Below are positions 60,207-64,000 of a stretch of 64,000 nucleotides of DNA, in pieces. The notes beneath the pieces were generated by a model. That model made no database searches. It was not told the DNA's origin and saw only the letters and a list, made by a program, of their open reading frames with translations. Numbering within the stretch: position 1 is the first letter of the stretch; every line of letters begins with the position of its first letter. The stretch is from an uncultured marine group I thaumarchaeote. Its GTDB lineage: Archaea > Thermoproteota > Nitrososphaeria > Nitrososphaerales > Nitrosopumilaceae. The stretch lies in NCBI GenBank assembly GCA_902552015.1, contig CACDFH010000002.1:1-64000 (forward strand). The letters run 5' to 3'. The translations under genes and the position numbers were made by a program.

Positions 60207-62441
60207 TTGTTGAAGAAATCTGTCTTTGCCATACTTGGAATTGCAATGTTATTGCTTGTAATCCCTAGTGCTTATTCAATTGATAATAGCAAGGTGAGAT
60301 ATTACTCTGTGGTAGAAGTTACTGAAACAAGTCTCAATCTTGCTCTAACAAGTCTCGAAAATCAAGACTTTGATTCTACAAAAAAATTCATAGAATTTGG
60401 CTCGACTCACTTTTCAAAGAATCTGGAAAAATTAAGAGCAGTTGATCCCGAACTTACAGACGAAGTTCACATATCGTTACTTGATCTTCAAACAAGACAA
60501 CTAACTCCTGAAAATCTTTCTGCAGTATCTTCTGAAATTACCCGAATTGTTGAAATTTTTGAGACAATTCCTCAAGATGAAGAATACAATCCTAATGTCA
60601 CAGTTGCATTATTGATTATAGTAGATGAACAATATGCAATCTTTGAATCTGAAGATAATGAATTTTCTTATCAGATTGCATCTGGATTTATGGAAAGAGC
60701 AAATCAGATATATTATTCTGGAACTGAATATAACGAACGTCAAACAGTAGAATTAAACTCATTTTTCAATGACATGTTTCAAATGATAAAGGACAAAGAT
60801 CCATACGCATCAATTGCTTCTACTAATATCTGGGTTCAACGAGACTTACTTGGAACCGACGTTGTTGGAACTATTGGAGCTGATAGTAGCAGTTACTATG
60901 TTGTGATAAAAGAGCTATATGCAGAATTAATGATTGCGTTAGATGAGGGTGACTACAAAAAAGCAGAACAACTTGGAATAGAAGCATATCTTGAAAACTT
61001 TGAATATTTAGAACCTGAAATTGAAGTTGCCGATGCTGAATTATTATATCCATTAGAATGGGACATGCGTGAAGAATTGCGTACTATGATCAAAAATTAT
61101 GAAGACCCTGATGTAATCAAATCATTTTTGACTGATTCTATTATTCCTCGATTAGATACAGCAGAAGCTAAAGTTGCAGACTTGAGAGCATCTGGTGTAG
61201 TAATTGCAGAGGTATTTGCAAATAAAGAAACAAAACCAATGGGCTCTGCATCTGAAGGTGAAAAACAAAATGTTCGAGATGAGATTGATGTTATTCGTGA
61301 ACAATTAATGGCAACTGAAATTTTCTATGAACTGGGTGACACACAAGCCGCATATGCAAGTGCACGAAGTGCATATCTTGACAGTTATGAATATGTTGAA
61401 ATTCCATTAAGAGCAATTGCTCCTGATTTCACTTTCGAGGTTGAATATCAGTTTGCAACATTAAGAAATCAAATTAATGATGGTGCATCAATAGAAGATA
61501 TTGCTACTACAATTATTTCCCTTGAACGTTCTCTAGATGAGTCTGAACGTCTTGTTTCTGGAACTGGAACCATTGCACCAATGATTGCATTCATCTCATC
61601 TTTCTCTATAATCTTTAGAGAAGGATTGGAAGCTGTTTTGATTTTAGGTGCTATAATCACATACCTTGAAGCATCAAGAAATCATAAATTCAAAAAATAT
61701 GTACATTATGGAATAGGACTTGCAATTGGAGCTACAGCTGTAACTTGGGTTATTGCATCTTACATTATAGAAATTTCAGGTGCTAACCGAGAACTGATTG
61801 AGGCGATAGCGGCATTGTCTGCGACGGCGGTTCTATTCTATGTGAGTTTCTGGATACTTAACAAGATTGAACATAAACGATGGATGGAGTTTGTAAAAGC
61901 CAAAGTTTTCCAGGCATCTGCAGCAGGCGGTACATCTGTGTTCATAATGCTGTCATTTTTCACCGTATACAGAGAAGGATTTGAAACTGTTCTATTCTAC
62001 CAAGCAATGTTCTCCTTTGCCAAATATATGGAATTTTATGTTGGATTAGGATTCATTCTCGGCATTGTTTCATTGCTTGGAATATACTTTGGATTTAGAA
62101 AACTTGGAAAACGTCTACCACTACGTGCACTATTTGGATTAACAATGGGTATTGGTGCATACTTGTCAATTGCATTCTTAGGAAATGCAATACGAGAGTT
62201 CCAGGTATTAGATTACATCCCATACACTAGCATGCTTGGTACTATCCCAAGATTAGACATCAATGTCGCAACAATGACTGGAATCTACCCAACACTTGAA
62301 ACCACTGTAGGTCAAATCGTTTTACTAGCGGTTTATCTTGTAGCATCACTTTATGTGCTTGTTCTAAGACCAAAGAGACAAAAAGCCCTCGCTTCAATGA
62401 GAAAATCGAGAGCGCAAGTAGATGAGCAACAGACGAATTAG
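60207..62441 (+). CDS. FTR1-family iron permease with large extracellular domain
   Basis: The 744-residue protein has a signal peptide (1-24), a helical extracellular region of about 430 residues (two imelysin-like units, as in EfeO-linked FTR1 fusions) and a C-terminal part with about seven membrane helices. The two FTR1 iron motifs are visible: IFREGLEAVL and VYREGFETVLF, each with REGxE. It probably imports iron oxidised or captured outside the cell. The start is TTG 60207 or 60210; there is no nearby ATG. It overlaps the hydantoinase gene by 20 bases. Confidence 0.93.
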   Translation: MLKKSVFAILGIAMLLLVIPSAYSIDNSKVRYYSVVEVTETSLNLALTSLENQDFDSTKKFIEFGSTHFSKNLEKLRAVDPELTDEVHISLLDLQTRQLTPENLSAVSSEITRIVEIFETIPQDEEYNPNVTVALLIIVDEQYAIFESEDNEFSYQIASGFMERANQIYYSGTEYNERQTVELNSFFNDMFQMIKDKDPYASIASTNIWVQRDLLGTDVVGTIGADSSSYYVVIKELYAELMIALDEGDYKKAEQLGIEAYLENFEYLEPEIEVADAELLYPLEWDMREELRTMIKNYEDPDVIKSFLTDSIIPRLDTAEAKVADLRASGVVIAEVFANKETKPMGSASEGEKQNVRDEIDVIREQLMATEIFYELGDTQAAYASARSAYLDSYEYVEIPLRAIAPDFTFEVEYQFATLRNQINDGASIEDIATTIISLERSLDESERLVSGTGTIAPMIAFISSFSIIFREGLEAVLILGAIITYLEASRNHKFKKYVHYGIGLAIGATAVTWVIASYIIEISGANRELIEAIAALSATAVLFYVSFWILNKIEHKRWMEFVKAKVFQASAAGGTSVFIMLSFFTVYREGFETVLFYQAMFSFAKYMEFYVGLGFILGIVSLLGIYFGFRKLGKRLPLRALFGLTMGIGAYLSIAFLGNAIREFQVLDYIPYTSMLGTIPRLDINVATMTGIYPTLETTVGQIVLLAVYLVASLYVLVLRPKRQKALASMRKSRAQVDEQQTN

Positions 62442-64000
62442 AATTGGCATTGATGTAGGCGGGACTTTTACAAAAGCTATAGCATTAGATATTGTCACTG
62501 GTGAAATCTTATCAACTTCTACGATCCCTACAACACATACTGCTGAACGTGGTGTATCTGCAGGTATAGTTTCTGTGTTATCTGACTTGCTAAAAGAATC
62601 TCAAATTGAATTAGACGAAATTGAAATTATAGCTCATAGTACTACTCAAGCAATCAATGCATTGTTAGAATCTGATACTGCTAAAGTTGGAATTGTAGCA
62701 ATGGGGGTTGGTCCAGAAAAAAGCGATGTTATCAAACGTACAAACCTACGTGATGCAAAAATAAATCATGATAATGATATCAAATCATCTCATAGATTTC
62801 TTGACACATCACATTTGATTACTGATTCTGAGGTGTCAACAGCAATTAAAGAGCTAAAAGATGATGGTGCCAAAGTGATAGTTGCAACTGAAGCATTTGG
62901 TGTTGACGATCCTTCAAATGAAGAGTTTATCATGGAACATGCTACAAAACAAGAAATTCCGTCCACTGCGTCACATGAAATTTCTGGAATTTATGGATTG
63001 GAGATTAGAACTCTAACTGCTGCAATCAATGCTAGTGTACTACCAAAAACTGTTCAGGTAGGAAACTTTGTTGAAGAAGCAATCCGTGAAACTGGTGTAA
63101 CTGCACCATTAATGATAATGAAAGGTGATGGTGGTGTTACAAGTATGGATACATTCCGAACAAAGCCAATTTTGACTGTTCTTTCTGGTCCTGCTGCTAG
63201 TGTTGCAGGAGCACTACTATATCTAAAAATTGCAAATGGAATATTTGTTGAAGTCGGTGGAACAAGCACAAACATTTGTATCATAAAAAATGGAAAACCT
63301 GAGATTCGTTATGTTACAATAAAGAATCATCCTACTTGCATTAGGTCAATGGATGTACGTGTACTTGGTGTTGCAGGTGGAAGTATGGTTCAAGTAAAAT
63401 CAAATACTGTTGTAGGTGTTGGACCCCGTAGTGCACACATTGCTGGTCTAAAATATTCTTGTTATGCACCAATGGATGATTTATCAACCGGTGAAATTAT
63501 TTTTGTAAAACCAAAACCAAATGATGTTGAAGAATATGTTGCTATAAAATGTAAAAACGAAACATATGCAATAACAAACACTTGTGCTGCAAATGCATTA
63601 GGTAGAATACCTGAAGGTGATTATTCATATTCTGATCCTGCAACTGCAAAGTTTGCATTAGGAATTTTAGGTAAAAAACTTGGTGTGTCTGGTGCACAAG
63701 CTGCATTATCTATAATTCAAAATGCATCATTTGATATCACAAATGAGATTACTAGAATCATAAAAGAATTTGAACTTGAAAAATCAAATGTAAAACTTGT
63801 TGGTGGAGGTGGAGGTGCGTCTGTTCTTGTACCTTTTGTTGCAGAACAACTACAGCTACAATATGAAAAAGCAGATTATGCCGAAGTAATTTCTTCAATC
63901 GGTGTCGCATCATCAATGATGCAAGAACAGCTTGAAGAAACTGTTGTAAACCCAAACCCAGAACAAATATCAAAACTTCACAAAAAAATTCATGACATAC
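62422..64000 (+). CDS. Hydantoinase/oxoprolinase family protein (3' end outside window)
   Basis: An open frame from ATG 62422 runs to the window end without a stop. It has the actin-like start RIRIGIDVGGTFTKAIALDI, the STTQAINALLE segment, LSGPAASVAGALLYLK and VEVGGTSTNICIIKNG, which are hydantoinase A/oxoprolinase motifs. ATP-dependent opening of cyclic amides such as 5-oxoproline or hydantoin is the known family reaction; the actual substrate here is unknown. Its start lies inside ftr1 (20-base overlap), so the two genes are co-transcribed despite different functions. Confidence 0.88.
   Translation, partial: MSNRRIRIGIDVGGTFTKAIALDIVTGEILSTSTIPTTHTAERGVSAGIVSVLSDLLKESQIELDEIEIIAHSTTQAINALLESDTAKVGIVAMGVGPEKSDVIKRTNLRDAKINHDNDIKSSHRFLDTSHLITDSEVSTAIKELKDDGAKVIVATEAFGVDDPSNEEFIMEHATKQEIPSTASHEISGIYGLEIRTLTAAINASVLPKTVQVGNFVEEAIRETGVTAPLMIMKGDGGVTSMDTFRTKPILTVLSGPAASVAGALLYLKIANGIFVEVGGTSTNICIIKNGKPEIRYVTIKNHPTCIRSMDVRVLGVAGGSMVQVKSNTVVGVGPRSAHIAGLKYSCYAPMDDLSTGEIIFVKPKPNDVEEYVAIKCKNETYAITNTCAANALGRIPEGDYSYSDPATAKFALGILGKKLGVSGAQAALSIIQNASFDITNEITRIIKEFELEKSNVKLVGGGGGASVLVPFVAEQLQLQYEKADYAEVISSIGVASSMMQEQLEETVVNPNPEQISKLHKKIHDI

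Noticed and set aside
1..64000. rRNA, tRNA, insertion sequences, prophage or toxin-antitoxin islands
   Set aside because: No sequence with the expected motifs was seen by eye; gene order and composition look like core chromosome throughout. A covariance-model scan would be needed to exclude an unusual tRNA.

Overview
The window looks like a piece of chromosome from a marine-type ammonia-oxidising archaeon (Thaumarchaeota/Nitrososphaerota, closest in style to Nitrosopumilus). I infer this from AT-rich DNA, very tight gene packing, start codons sitting about 25-30 bases after TATA-like boxes (leaderless transcripts), and the mix of genes: several blue-copper (cupredoxin) proteins, haem O synthase, K+-independent membrane pyrophosphatase, CDC48, Alba, aEF-1beta, SMC, Nre, Y-family polymerase, archaeal TruD, Pth2, CofE, Thi4 and a thaumarchaeal-type sortase relative. 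I saw no rRNA, tRNA, CRISPR array, IS element or prophage. The species cannot be named from this sequence alone.

Layout. 1-4.3 kb: 3' part of an Mrp/NBP35 ATPase, a GTP-dependent dephospho-CoA kinase, a candidate C/D box sRNA, an SprT-like protein and the proton pyrophosphatase. 4.3-8.1 kb: a respiratory copper block with a double cupredoxin, a membrane-anchored cupredoxin and CtaB, plus DUF2024 and JAMM-domain proteins. 8.1-12.2 kb: a minus-strand information-processing operon (zinc ribbon, aEF-1beta, CDC48, small winged-helix-like protein) and a geranylgeranyl-reductase-like flavoprotein. 12.3-19.5 kb: Pth2, a secreted beta-propeller, TruD, MsrA, another cupredoxin, small unknowns and a zinc alcohol dehydrogenase. 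19.5-27.4 kb: YyaL-like thioredoxin protein, small unknowns, a secreted protein with a PEF-type C-terminal motif, a stand-alone Lrp ligand domain, a DEAD-box helicase, and a DsbA/membrane-protein pair. 27.4-35 kb: BtuF-like protein, NreA, a Ser-type archaeosortase relative, DNA polymerase IV, Alba, LysE, PAC2 and Ino1. 35-46 kb: SMC, a hydroxyisobutyrate-dehydrogenase-like protein, ProRS, a phosphoserine-phosphatase-like protein, CofE, PHP, TusA and TrxB. 46-51.9 kb: Thi4 divergent from a sirohaem sulfite/nitrite reductase and tandem rhodanese, then a TPR protein. 52-60 kb: a collagen-like protein with 86 uninterrupted Gly-X-Y triplets, family 4 UDG, a PilT-like/KH ATPase, a DtxR regulator, DUF192 and a secreted metzincin-like protease. 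60-64 kb: a 437-base regulatory intergenic region, an FTR1 iron permease and the start of a hydantoinase/oxoprolinase gene.

Themes. Copper and iron handling runs through the window (three cupredoxin genes, CtaB, DtxR, FTR1). Sulfur and thiol chemistry forms a second theme (sulfite/nitrite reductase, rhodanese, TusA, Thi4, TrxB, MsrA, DsbA, YyaL). DNA maintenance is a third (SMC, NreA and Pol IV both ending in PCNA-binding-like peptides, UDG, SprT-like, Alba).

The points I find most worth following are the collagen-like protein, the archaeosortase relative with Ser where Cys is expected, the structured-RNA candidate and perfect inverted repeat in front of the iron permease, the C/D box sRNA candidate, and several proteins of 26-50 residues with their own promoter-like sequences.
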